Assembly (NCBI GenBank): GCA_020057445.1
Contig: JAGVFV010000150.1
Span: 1-11,666, forward strand
DNA length: 11,666 bases
Direction: 5' to 3'
Source: an archaeon
GTDB taxonomy: Archaea; Nanobdellota; Nanobdellia; Woesearchaeales; JAHJEM01
Part shown: in pieces, positions 1 to 6,023 of the stretch
Layout of the letters: each line of letters begins with the position of its first letter
How positions within the stretch are numbered: position 1 is the stretch's first letter
The notes under the pieces: generated by a model
Databases searched by the model: none
Told to the model about the DNA's origin: nothing
The model's input: only the letters and a program-made list of their open reading frames with translations
Program-made: the position numbers and the translations under genes

Positions 1-1941
1 AAGGCAATAGTGAAGCCGGTCGTTGCCGACCAGTGCCAGAACATCAAGGGTCTTTTGACCTATTATGCAAAGACGATTAATCCCTGCGCGCCTGCGCAGT
101 ATGACTTGGATATCGAGAACGTGGGGACATTCTCAGAAGAGTATGCTGTGAGCTTGGGCGAGTATGAACCATACGCGAAATATTCTGAAAACAAAGTCAC
201 ACTGCAGCCTGGTGAGAAGAAGACCATCTTCATAGCGGTGCAGTTTCCTTGTGAGAAATACGGCTCATTGACCTTGCCGTTCAAGATCCACGCGAGCGCG
301 AATAATATCGATCAATATATTTATCAGGATCTTTCCATCAATCGCGGATATGATTTTTCCGTCGAAGGGGCAGATACCTTGGAAGTATGCTCAAGGGTTG
401 TGACAAAAGTTCCTGTGAAGATTCGGAATAATGCAGGGATGCAGAATGACTATCGCCTGTCCTTTTCAGGGCCTTCATTTGCGAGCATGCAGGAAAAGAC
501 AGTCACTCTTCCCCCTGGAAAAGAGACCGTGCTTGACATCGTCCTTCAACCAAAAGCGGCAGATGAGGGGACGAAAACCATTTCTCTTTCAGTCGCATCC
601 TCCCTTGGAGGGATCAGCAAGACGAAAGACATGGCTCTTCAGGTCGCGCATTGTTATGATCACGTGGTCGTGGTCTCTCCCGAGTATGAGAAGACTTGTT
701 GCGGCAAGAAGACGTATGTCGTCCTTGTCGAGAACAGGGGATTGTATGAAGATACGTTCCAATTGAAGACAAAGGCCTCTGTCTGGACTCATCTTTTGGA
801 GGAGCAGGTGACGCTTGCTCCAGGGGAGAGTAAAGAGGTCATACTTGAAGTGGATGTGCCTTGCATTGACGATCAGTTCGAGATCCGTATCATTGCGGAA
901 GCGCAAAGTTCGGGAATCAGTTCAGACGATGTGATGACTCTCTCGTCCTTGACTCGGGAGAGCTGCACTAGGATCGACGTGTTGAATGATGTCATGGCTG
1001 TGAAGTATGGCATGACTGAAGTGCCGTTGCATGTCAAGAATATCGGCATCCGTGATGCCCTCTATACTGTCTCCTATGACGGTTCCTTCTTTACGACGAA
1101 GACAAAAGAGCTCGCATTGAAGGCTGGCGAAGAAAAGGTCATCACGCTCTCGTCAGACAACATCTCATCGTTCTTCAAGGGAGTCTACCTTGATGACGTC
1201 CAGTTCGTCACCGAGGATAACATCCTGTACAATGAGACCGTGAAGATCAATCTCGGCGAGAGAAATCTCGTGGACCGTTTTTTCTCCCATATGGTTTCAA
1301 GTGCGGTCTGTCTTGTCTTTTTCATCATCTTCATCATCGGAACGATCCTCGCGCTCTGCTTCATTTTCATCAGGCAGCTCTTTGTCCTCTTTAAGCCTGA
1401 TAATAAGATATTATATTATCGCAGGATGCCATACGCAAGGACGAGGAAATGGAAGATCTTTTTCATCCTCTTGCTCGTGTTTGCCATTCTTTTCGCTGTC
1501 GGTTTCATGGTCACGTCTGCAAAAGCATACATTCCTGTTCAGAAGCCGCTCTATATGGAATTATACCAGGGGTCGCAGAAGTCTTTGAACCTGTCAGTGT
1601 ATTTCGAGGATCCTGACATGGATTCCTTGTCATTCACGTCGAATTATCCGCAGAATATCGCAGTGGACATCAAGGGGAATATGGCGACCATACGTCCTGA
1701 TGAGAACTTCTATGGCGAGCGCCAGCTTAAGTTCATGGCTGATGACGGCAAGGGCGGAAAGACAGAGTCTGCGATCATCACGATCAAGGTCCTGCAGAAG
1801 GACAAAGTGACGTTCGGCAAGTTCCTCTACAGGCACTGCCCGGTCGTGTTCATCGCTCTCCTCTTTGTCGTATGGCTTGTAGCCTTTTGCTTCTACACGA
1901 GGAAAGGAAAGGTCGTGTGGTATTATCGGAATAGGCGATAA
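1..1941 (+). CDS. Large cell-surface protein with tandem Ig-like repeats, 5' end outside window
   Basis: The reading frame is open from base 1, so the true start lies upstream; the GTG at 10 is only an internal Val codon. Numbering from that codon, four Ig-like beta modules repeat about every 102 residues. The marks are NVG/NAG/NRG/NIG near 37, 141, 242 and 344, and LQPGEKK, LPPGKET, LAPGESK, LKAGEEK near 65, 167, 269 and 370, with cysteines near module starts. Three hydrophobic spans follow (about 430-455, 481-503, 610-630). Between spans 2 and 3 lies a cadherin-like domain (FEDPDMDSLSF ... ADDGKGG, about 510-597). By the positive-inside rule the Ig array and the cadherin-like domain face outward, while the Arg/Lys-rich loop 456-480 and the C-terminal tail are cytosolic. 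Ig arrays of this kind usually act in adhesion or as surface scaffold; the specific role is unknown. The start and any signal peptide cannot be seen. Confidence 0.85.
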   Translation, partial: KAIVKPVVADQCQNIKGLLTYYAKTINPCAPAQYDLDIENVGTFSEEYAVSLGEYEPYAKYSENKVTLQPGEKKTIFIAVQFPCEKYGSLTLPFKIHASANNIDQYIYQDLSINRGYDFSVEGADTLEVCSRVVTKVPVKIRNNAGMQNDYRLSFSGPSFASMQEKTVTLPPGKETVLDIVLQPKAADEGTKTISLSVASSLGGISKTKDMALQVAHCYDHVVVVSPEYEKTCCGKKTYVVLVENRGLYEDTFQLKTKASVWTHLLEEQVTLAPGESKEVILEVDVPCIDDQFEIRIIAEAQSSGISSDDVMTLSSLTRESCTRIDVLNDVMAVKYGMTEVPLHVKNIGIRDALYTVSYDGSFFTTKTKELALKAGEEKVITLSSDNISSFFKGVYLDDVQFVTEDNILYNETVKINLGERNLVDRFFSHMVSSAVCLVFFIIFIIGTILALCFIFIRQLFVLFKPDNKILYYRRMPYARTRKWKIFFILLLVFAILFAVGFMVTSAKAYIPVQKPLYMELYQGSQKSLNLSVYFEDPDMDSLSFTSNYPQNIAVDIKGNMATIRPDENFYGERQLKFMADDGKGGKTESAIITIKVLQKDKVTFGKFLYRHCPVVFIALLFVVWLVAFCFYTRKGKVVWYYRNRR

Positions 1942-1946
1942 GAACA

Positions 1947-1954
1947 TTTTTATT
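1947..1954 (+). promoter_or_regulatory. Probable TATA box for the LysM-like gene
   Basis: TTTTTATT lies 1947-1954, just after the stop of the surface-protein gene. An archaeal TSS about 26 nt downstream would fall near 1977, giving a short leader that contains the ribosome site GAGGTG (1979-1984), five bases before ATG 1990. An identical octamer precedes the small gene at 10267. Weak but consistent. Confidence 0.45.
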
Positions 1955-1989
1955 TTCGACATATTTTAGATAGGTGGCGAGGTGTGAAC

Positions 1990-2445
1990 ATGAAAAAATC
2001 AGTCATTGCAGGTTTGGTTGGAATTTTAACAGCAAGTGTTGGTGAGGCAGGAATTATGGTTGGAGATAGAGATAATTTCATTTATACAAATCCAGTTATA
2101 GAAGAAAAGAGGATAGGTGAACCAATCATTTTCTATGCCGATACGACATATTCTTCTGCGGGTCATTTTTCTGAGAATGACTTTGAAATAAACAAGGCGT
2201 ATCCGTTTCGGAAGAAAGTATTCACTATTCATACAAGGGAGGGGGACTGCCTTGACGAAATTGCGCAAGAATTATCTTCATTGCTGCATAGGGATGTGCG
2301 GTGGCCTGGACTCTATGCGCAGAATAAGGAAATCATTGGGCCAAATCCGCATCATATCCCGCCCGACATGATTCTGCATTACAATGCAGGGTGGGAAGAA
2401 GGCACATTTGTTCCTAACAAGGTCGGAATGATTGCTCCCTCATAA
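1990..2445 (+). CDS. Exported small protein with LysM-like domain
   Basis: The protein has 151 residues from ATG 1990. I prefer this start to GTG 1984 because GAGGTG (1979-1984) sits at ideal spacing before it and would otherwise overlap the start. The N-terminus (MKKSVIAGLVGILTASVGEA) looks like a signal peptide. Residues ~77-131 resemble LysM: a turn with GDCLDEIAQEL where classical LysM has GDTLWDIA, then RWPGLYAQNKEIIGPNP and IPPDMILHY, matching the RW..IY..N...I..NP..I.PG..L pattern of YgaU-type LysM domains. LysM normally binds N-acetylated glycans such as peptidoglycan or chitin. An archaeon lacks murein, so the ligand may be another surface polysaccharide or glycoprotein (inference). 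Residues 21-76 match nothing I know. The first part of the gene is visibly more A+T-rich than the upstream gene. Confidence 0.75.
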   Translation: MKKSVIAGLVGILTASVGEAGIMVGDRDNFIYTNPVIEEKRIGEPIIFYADTTYSSAGHFSENDFEINKAYPFRKKVFTIHTREGDCLDEIAQELSSLLHRDVRWPGLYAQNKEIIGPNPHHIPPDMILHYNAGWEEGTFVPNKVGMIAPS

Positions 2446-2446
2446 T

Positions 2447-2460
2447 TCTCTTTTTTATTT
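2447..2460 (+). terminator. T-rich transcription stop after the LysM-like gene
   Basis: Just past the stop codon the coding strand is pyrimidine-rich and contains a run of six T followed by ATTT (2451-2460). Archaeal RNA polymerase terminates at such U-tracts without needing a hairpin. It also separates this gene from the tRNA promoter. Confidence 0.5.
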
Positions 2461-2474
2461 CGTCAGTAGCAATC

Positions 2475-2482
2475 TTTTTAAA
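2475..2482 (+). promoter_or_regulatory. TATA box of the tRNA-Trp gene
   Basis: TTTTTAAA is centred about 32 nt before the first base of the tRNA (2511), the usual place for an archaeal TATA element driving a stable RNA with a very short 5' leader. Confidence 0.6.
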
Positions 2483-2525
2483 CGCCCGCTGGTTTTTCTC
2501 GGACATACAAGGGGACGTAGTATAA

Positions 2526-2554
2526 ACCGCAAGGCAAGACCTTGTCGGGTACAT
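2526..2554 (+). other. Predicted non-canonical D-loop intron of tRNA-Trp (between positions 15 and 16)
   Basis: The intron is 29 nt. GTAT (2520-2523) pairs with GTAC (2549-2552) as a four-base-pair central helix. It is flanked by a three-base bulge A-A|A (2524-2526) and a three-base bulge A-T|C (2553-2555). Cutting after the second base of each bulge gives exactly the boundaries needed for a standard D-loop. Inside, CCG/CGG (2527-2529 with 2546-2548, T2545 bulged) and CAAGG/CCTTG (2530-2534 with 2540-2544) close a five-base loop. The outer exon helix is weak, so the motif is of the relaxed type. Introns away from 37/38 are known mainly from Thermoproteales and imply a broad-specificity endonuclease. 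Confidence 0.72.
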
Positions 2555-2578
2555 CCTGGCTAGAATAGCCGGCTCCAG

Positions 2579-2627
2579 ATATGCTGGAGCGACGAGTCCG
2601 CAAGGACGATGACTTCAGATAGGCTAC
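2579..2627 (+). other. Canonical 37/38 intron of tRNA-Trp
   Basis: The intron is 49 nt. The exon helix is the anticodon stem. The 5' bulge is A-G|A (2577-2579) and the 3' bulge is A-C|A (2626-2628). The inner helix is TAT-CTGGAG (2580-2582, 2584-2589, G2583 bulged) with CTTCAG-ATA (2613-2621), one G-T pair. The tip is GTCC-GCAA-GGAC, a four-pair stem with a GNRA tetraloop (2597-2608). Only two of the four central helix pairs form (C2575-G2623, C2576-G2622), so the motif is relaxed. Introns at this site are common in archaeal tRNA-Trp. I see no convincing C/D guide boxes in it. Confidence 0.8.
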
Positions 2628-2663
2628 ACCGGCTGATTCGGGTTCGAATCCCGACGTCCCCAC

Positions 2664-2681
2664 TTTTTCCATCCATTTTTT
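2664..2681 (+). terminator. T-run terminator of the tRNA gene
   Basis: Five T (2664-2668) follow the tRNA one base after the discriminator, and six more T lie at 2676-2681. The second run overlaps the TATA box of the next gene (2679-2686). Confidence 0.5.
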
Positions 2682-2686
2682 AAATA
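2679..2686 (+). promoter_or_regulatory. TATA box for the eight-span membrane protein; fixes its start
   Basis: Perfect TTTAAATA with its centre 26.5 nt before ATG 2709. This predicts a leaderless mRNA starting at that ATG and argues against the in-frame GTG at 2688, which would lie upstream of the TSS. Confidence 0.65.
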
Positions 2687-2708
2687 TGTGTCCGTATTAT
2701 CATCTGCA

Positions 2709-3494
2709 ATGGCAGAGATTGTCCGCAATTACAAGACATCGCACCTGGTCAATTTCGCTTATTATCTTATCTTTGGCGGTCTTGGATTTTTCTTGTACAT
2801 AACGCGAGGGATGATTCCTGGATGGATCGTCGCGCCTGTTGTCGCAGAGCTTGTCGTGTTGTTGGCCTTGACTATCATCGGAGCAGTTTTTTTCAGGATT
2901 GCAAAGGTGAAGGAGCCAAAGGATCAGCTGCATTTCACAAAGAATACGTCCGGCGGGATTGTGATGATTGTCATGACTCTTCTGATCATCTCTGCGATCA
3001 TATCCTGGAAGGAATTCATCATGGTCTTCTCTCCGGTGTTCTTTATCTTTGTTCTCATTTCTCTTGTCAAGGCAGTCATCTTGAACTATGCGCGATGTGA
3101 GACGTTCGCTTTGACAATGAACCGTCTTTGCAACAACCTGTTCCGAAATGTCGTGCGCTGGGGTCTTGTGCCTATGATGATGTTGTTACTTGCTTTGTTT
3201 ATTCTTGGTGTTGTCGGAAGTTCTGACGTGCTATCCTTGTTGATTCAGGGGATCATCCTGTTCTTGGTGATCTTTTTGGTTTGCTTTAAGGGCTTTCGGA
3301 AAAAGGCAGTGTGGCTGGAACTGGCAGGTTCCCTTCTTCTTGGGTTTGGCATCGCGTTCCTTTGGGGACGGTATATCGCGCCGGTGATTGCTTCTCACTT
3401 CAATGGCTTTGTCTTTCTGTTCTTTTATTTGTTTATGGCAGCGTATTATTGCTATGTATATTTCAAAGATACCGGCGTTCCAGAGAAAAACTGA
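2709..3494 (+). CDS. Polytopic membrane protein of unknown function
   Basis: The protein has 261 residues from ATG 2709; the start is chosen because TTTAAATA sits 26.5 nt upstream and no ribosome site is present. Eight hydrophobic stretches are readable, among them YLIFGGLGFFLYI, ELVVLLALTIIGAVFF, IVMIVMTLLIISAII, VFSPVFFIFVLISLV, MMMLLLALFILGVV, IILFLVIFLVCF, SLLLGFGIAFLW and VFLFFYLFMAAYYCYVYF. They are joined by short, mostly basic loops. I recognise no transporter signature, catalytic motif or extended soluble domain, so no function is assigned. It lies downstream of the tRNA with its own promoter and ends 4 bp from the convergent glycosyltransferase gene, so no shared operon links it to a neighbour. 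Confidence 0.8.
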   Translation: MAEIVRNYKTSHLVNFAYYLIFGGLGFFLYITRGMIPGWIVAPVVAELVVLLALTIIGAVFFRIAKVKEPKDQLHFTKNTSGGIVMIVMTLLIISAIISWKEFIMVFSPVFFIFVLISLVKAVILNYARCETFALTMNRLCNNLFRNVVRWGLVPMMMLLLALFILGVVGSSDVLSLLIQGIILFLVIFLVCFKGFRKKAVWLELAGSLLLGFGIAFLWGRYIAPVIASHFNGFVFLFFYLFMAAYYCYVYFKDTGVPEKN

Positions 3495-3498
3495 CTGT

Positions 3499-4917
3499 CT
3501 ATTCAAACTTGTATATCTCGATGTTCCCGATCTCTTTTTCGAGGGTGAGGTTCTTTCTGTTGGAAATGTATGTGTGCAAGGTGTTGTTCCTGTCATACAA
3601 CCCGCCTCTGACGCTGACAAGCCAGACGGTCCTGTCCATATAATCCCCAAGATGATTCTTGTAGGCTACGCTTGTCAGTTGGGAAGAACCAGAGCAGCAC
3701 GTCGCATTTTCAGTGAGTGAGAAGATGGAATCCCTGGACGCGACGCAAGAGCTCAAGGTGGGGCTTTTGAAGCATGGGGGATCGTAATAATAGATGAGAG
3801 GGTCCATCTGGTAGAAGGGGGAGATGATGAGGATATCTCCGTGTGTGCGCTGCTCTTGTATGAACTTTGAAAACGTTCTCCAATCATCCTTTTCCAGCTG
3901 CCTTTCATGTGCTATGGCAAGTGCCGCAGAGATGGCGAGTATGATGATGAGGATGCCTATCTGCACTGGTTGTCTTTTGGTGATGTTGATGATGCCTTGA
4001 CCGATAAGCAGTGCGAGTGCCGGCGCGACAAAGAGGACGTAGCGGACATGAAACACAGGCAGTATTGCCTGCGAGGAAAGGAACATGACGAGCGGCGGGA
4101 CGATGAGCCAGAGCAAGAGGAGATGGTCAAATTTCCTTTTCTTGTATGTTCCAAAGATGATGATCGCGATGAAGAGGACAAGAAGGATCGCGCCTCCGGC
4201 AAGGTCACCATAGACCCCGATGAGCGATTTGAGCGTCGGCGTGCCGATCCATTTCAGATAGCGCACGCTCTCTGTATAGTGTGTTGAGCTGATGATCCAG
4301 GGCAATATGCCGATAAGGATGATCGCTTGAAGGATGAGGAATTTCTTGATATTCTTCCTTTTTGAGATGAAATGCAGTGTCTGGACAATGATGACGAGGG
4401 CGCCAAACAGGTGCGTATAGAGCAGTCCAAGGGTAGCAAGGATGTAGAGGGAACAATTTCTCATGCTCATGGTCCGGATGAGCGAGAGATAGCAATGCAT
4501 GGAAAGGATGGCAAGGAGGAGGAAAAGGCTGTATGGTCTCACTTCTTGGGAATAAAAGAGGGCAAGAGGGGATACAGCAAGGATGGCTGCCGCGATGAGC
4601 CCTGCTTTTTCGCTGAGGTATTTTCTTCCGAAAAAGAACAGGGCGATGACTGCGCCAAGGCCAAAGAGCGCTGAAAGCAGCCGTGTCGCATATTCTCCAG
4701 TGCCAAATATCCTGATCCAGCCCCAGAGGAATGTGAAGTAGAGCGGCGTGTGGACATCATTATGGAGCAGGTGGATGGTGTCTTTGTAGGGGATTTGGGT
4801 CTGCCGAACACTCAAGGTCTCATCAAGCCAAAATGATTCTTTTGAGAGGCCATAGAGCCTGACTGATAAGGCGAGGACAATTATCGCAATGAAGATGATT
4901 ATGGTCTTCTTTTTCAT
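3499..4917 (-). CDS. PMT/ArnT-like membrane glycosyltransferase (GT39/GT83 type)
   Basis: The protein has 472 residues. It begins with a hydrophobic helix followed by ESFWLDETLS, with the D32-E33 pair of the first extracellular loop that is catalytic in Dol-P-mannose:protein mannosyltransferases and ArnT. A second loop motif, NDVHTPLYF (~53-61), corresponds to the family's D-x-H-P-P. QEVRPYS (~124-130) follows. About ten further hydrophobic spans lead to a C-terminal soluble part (~345-472) with several cysteines (CFKSP..., TCCSG). Family members transfer a sugar from a polyprenyl-phosphate donor to a protein or lipid on the outer face of the membrane. Here the acceptor is unknown; the nearby surface proteins are plausible clients (inference). 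A TATA-like TTTAATA on the minus strand (4944-4950) lies about 30 nt upstream of the ATG, suggesting a leaderless mRNA. The gene diverges from the ABC operon. Confidence 0.85.
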   Translation of the reverse strand: MKKKTIIIFIAIIVLALSVRLYGLSKESFWLDETLSVRQTQIPYKDTIHLLHNDVHTPLYFTFLWGWIRIFGTGEYATRLLSALFGLGAVIALFFFGRKYLSEKAGLIAAAILAVSPLALFYSQEVRPYSLFLLLAILSMHCYLSLIRTMSMRNCSLYILATLGLLYTHLFGALVIIVQTLHFISKRKNIKKFLILQAIILIGILPWIISSTHYTESVRYLKWIGTPTLKSLIGVYGDLAGGAILLVLFIAIIIFGTYKKRKFDHLLLLWLIVPPLVMFLSSQAILPVFHVRYVLFVAPALALLIGQGIINITKRQPVQIGILIIILAISAALAIAHERQLEKDDWRTFSKFIQEQRTHGDILIISPFYQMDPLIYYYDPPCFKSPTLSSCVASRDSIFSLTENATCCSGSSQLTSVAYKNHLGDYMDRTVWLVSVRGGLYDRNNTLHTYISNRKNLTLEKEIGNIEIYKFE

Positions 4918-4943
4918 GGATAAAAAGAATATTCACCTTGCCG

Positions 4944-4950
4944 TATTAAA
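4944..4950 (-). promoter_or_regulatory. TATA-like box for the glycosyltransferase gene
   Basis: On the minus strand TTTAATA is centred about 30 nt before the ATG at 4917. An AGGTGA further down is 15 nt from the ATG, too far to be a normal ribosome site, so a leaderless or very short-leader mRNA is more likely. Confidence 0.5.
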
Positions 4951-4992
4951 CTTTTCCATTGTCGCGATATATTCAAGTCCCGACAACAAACA

Positions 4993-5000
4993 TTTAAAAA
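4993..5000 (+). promoter_or_regulatory. TATA box of the ABC transporter operon
   Basis: TTTAAAAA is centred 26.5 nt before ATG 5023, which supports a leaderless start there. The ATG at 5015 is in another frame. The 105-bp spacer also carries the divergent glycosyltransferase promoter. Confidence 0.65.
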
Positions 5001-5022
5001 CCGAGAGCGAGAGCATGGTGTC

Positions 5023-6006
5023 ATGGGAATAGTCATAGAAGTAAAGGATTTGCGAAAGACCTTCAAGACGCATAAGCGGGAGGCTGGCTTTGGCAATGCG
5101 GTGAAAAGCCTCTTCAAGAGGGAATATGTTATCACAGACGCATTAAAAGGCATCTCCTTCACCATAGAAGAAGGAGAGGTTGTCGGTTTCATCGGACCGA
5201 ATGGCGCAGGGAAAAGCACGACCATAAAGGCATTGTCAGGCATCCTTTACCCGTCGGGCGGCGAGGTGAATGTCCTCGGGTTCATTCCCTGGAAAGACAG
5301 GATTTCCTACGTGAGCAACATAGGCGTTGTCTTTGGGCAGAAGTCCCAGCTCTGGTGGGATCTTCCCGCGCTTGATTCGTTCTACCTGAACAAGTTCATC
5401 TATAAGATCCCTGAGAGGGAATTCAAGGAACGCTTGTCATTCCTGCTCAAGTACTTGAGCTTGGAAGAATTGGCAAAGAAGCCTGTGCGTGACCTCTCTT
5501 TGGGAGAGCGGATGAAGTGCCAGCTTGTCGCGGCTCTTCTGCATAGGCCAAGGCTTGTCTTTCTCGATGAGCCGTCCATCGGTCTTGATGCCATCTCGAA
5601 GAACCTGTTCCGTGACTTCATCATCGCAGAGAACAAGAAGTATGGGACGACCTTCATCATCACGACGCACGACATGCAGGAGATCGAGCGCCTGTGCAAG
5701 CGCGTCATCATCATCAACAACGGCCTCATCGTCTATGACGGCGATCTTGCGACCATCAAGAAGAAATTCCTGAACAAGAAGCTTGTGGACGTCATCTTGG
5801 AGGAGAAGGGAAAAAGGTTCTCGTTCCCGGGCGCGAAGCTTCTTGAGACAGAGGACTATCGTTTCCGTGTTGAGTTGGATACAGAGAAGGCGTCTGTCAA
5901 GTCGCTCGTGAACCACATCCTGAAGTCGTATGATGTCGAGGACATCAACATCGCCGATCCTGATATCGAGGAGATCATCAGGAAGATCTATGGTGGCAGG
6001 ACATGA
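5023..6006 (+). CDS. ABC-2-type transporter ATP-binding protein (COG4586-like)
   Basis: The 327-residue protein is a complete nucleotide-binding domain. Walker A is GPNGAGKST (58-66), the Q-loop is Q106 in VVFGQKSQL, the signature is LSLGE (158-162), Walker B is LVFLDEPSIGLD (178-189) and the H-loop is H216 in TTHD. The stretch QLWWDLPALDSFYLNKFIY after the Q-loop, and the ~100-residue C-terminal extension, are characteristic of the uncharacterised COG4586 ATPases. These are encoded with two ABC-2-type permeases, as here. It would dimerise on the cytosolic face and drive export by the two membrane proteins that follow; the substrate is unknown. It is the first gene of a three-gene operon with a probably leaderless transcript. 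Its last codons and stop lie in the first copy of a 17-bp tandem repeat. Confidence 0.93.
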   Translation: MGIVIEVKDLRKTFKTHKREAGFGNAVKSLFKREYVITDALKGISFTIEEGEVVGFIGPNGAGKSTTIKALSGILYPSGGEVNVLGFIPWKDRISYVSNIGVVFGQKSQLWWDLPALDSFYLNKFIYKIPEREFKERLSFLLKYLSLEELAKKPVRDLSLGERMKCQLVAALLHRPRLVFLDEPSIGLDAISKNLFRDFIIAENKKYGTTFIITTHDMQEIERLCKRVIIINNGLIVYDGDLATIKKKFLNKKLVDVILEEKGKRFSFPGAKLLETEDYRFRVELDTEKASVKSLVNHILKSYDVEDINIADPDIEEIIRKIYGGRT

Positions 6007-6023
6007 ATGGTGGCAGGACATGA
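5990..6023 (+). repeat. Perfect 17-bp tandem duplication at the ATPase/permease junction
   Basis: ATGGTGGCAGGACATGA occurs at 5990-6006 and again at 6007-6023 with no mismatch. Copy 1 holds the ATPase stop TGA (6004-6006). Copy 2 holds GGTGG (6009-6013) and the likely permease start ATG (6020-6022). Either single copy would give an ATGA overlap of stop and start, as at the next junction (6808-6811). Confidence 0.95.

Larger units (their letters stand above)
2511..2662 (+). tRNA. trnW: tRNA-Trp (anticodon CCA), interrupted by two predicted introns
   Basis: Acceptor stem GGGGACG (2511-2517) pairs with CGTCCCC (2655-2661); the discriminator is A2662 and CCA is not encoded. The T arm is TCGGG-TTCGAAT-CCCGA (2638-2654). 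The anticodon stem GCCGG (2568-2572) pairs with CCGGC (2629-2633). The loop reads C-T-CCA-G-A once bases 2579-2627 are removed, so the anticodon is CCA (2575-2577), reading the Trp codon UGG. The D region makes sense only if 2526-2554 is also removed. The result is T8 A9, G10-T13, A14 A15, CCT, G18G19, CTA, GAAT, with a possible A15-T48 Levitt pair and one A-A mismatch in the D stem. The mature tRNA (2511-2525, 2555-2578, 2628-2662) is 74 nt. Both removals match bulge-helix-bulge geometry for the archaeal splicing endonuclease. The identity is firm; the D-loop intron boundary is inferred from folding. Confidence 0.88.

Noticed and set aside
589..906. Antisense and alternative frames within the large surface protein
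   Set aside because: The repeat periodicity and Ig motifs confirm the plus frame; these are shadows.
2590..2613. Hammerhead-ribozyme-like core (CGACGAGTCC-GCAA-GGACGATGAC) within the tRNA intron
   Set aside because: It resembles CUGANGA + stem II, but the first two core bases differ and the required GAAA after stem II is absent (GATGA instead). The tRNA intron fold explains the segment.
2579..2636. C/D-box guide RNA in the tRNA-Trp intron, as in some euryarchaea
   Set aside because: Only loose C-like (CGATGAC) and D-like (CTGA, in the exon) matches exist, there is no D'/C' pair, and 49 nt is too short for a usual guide.
3907..4287. Plus-strand frame inside the glycosyltransferase
   Set aside because: It gives a highly charged Asp/Arg/Lys-rich product, typical of the antisense of a hydrophobic membrane protein; no promoter or ribosome site.
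5930..6019. Upstream ATGs (5930, 5933, 5990) as the first permease's start
   Set aside because: They would overlap the ATPase frame by up to 77 nt with a Ser/Arg-rich non-family N-terminus; ATG 6020 gives the expected length and has a nearby GGTGG.
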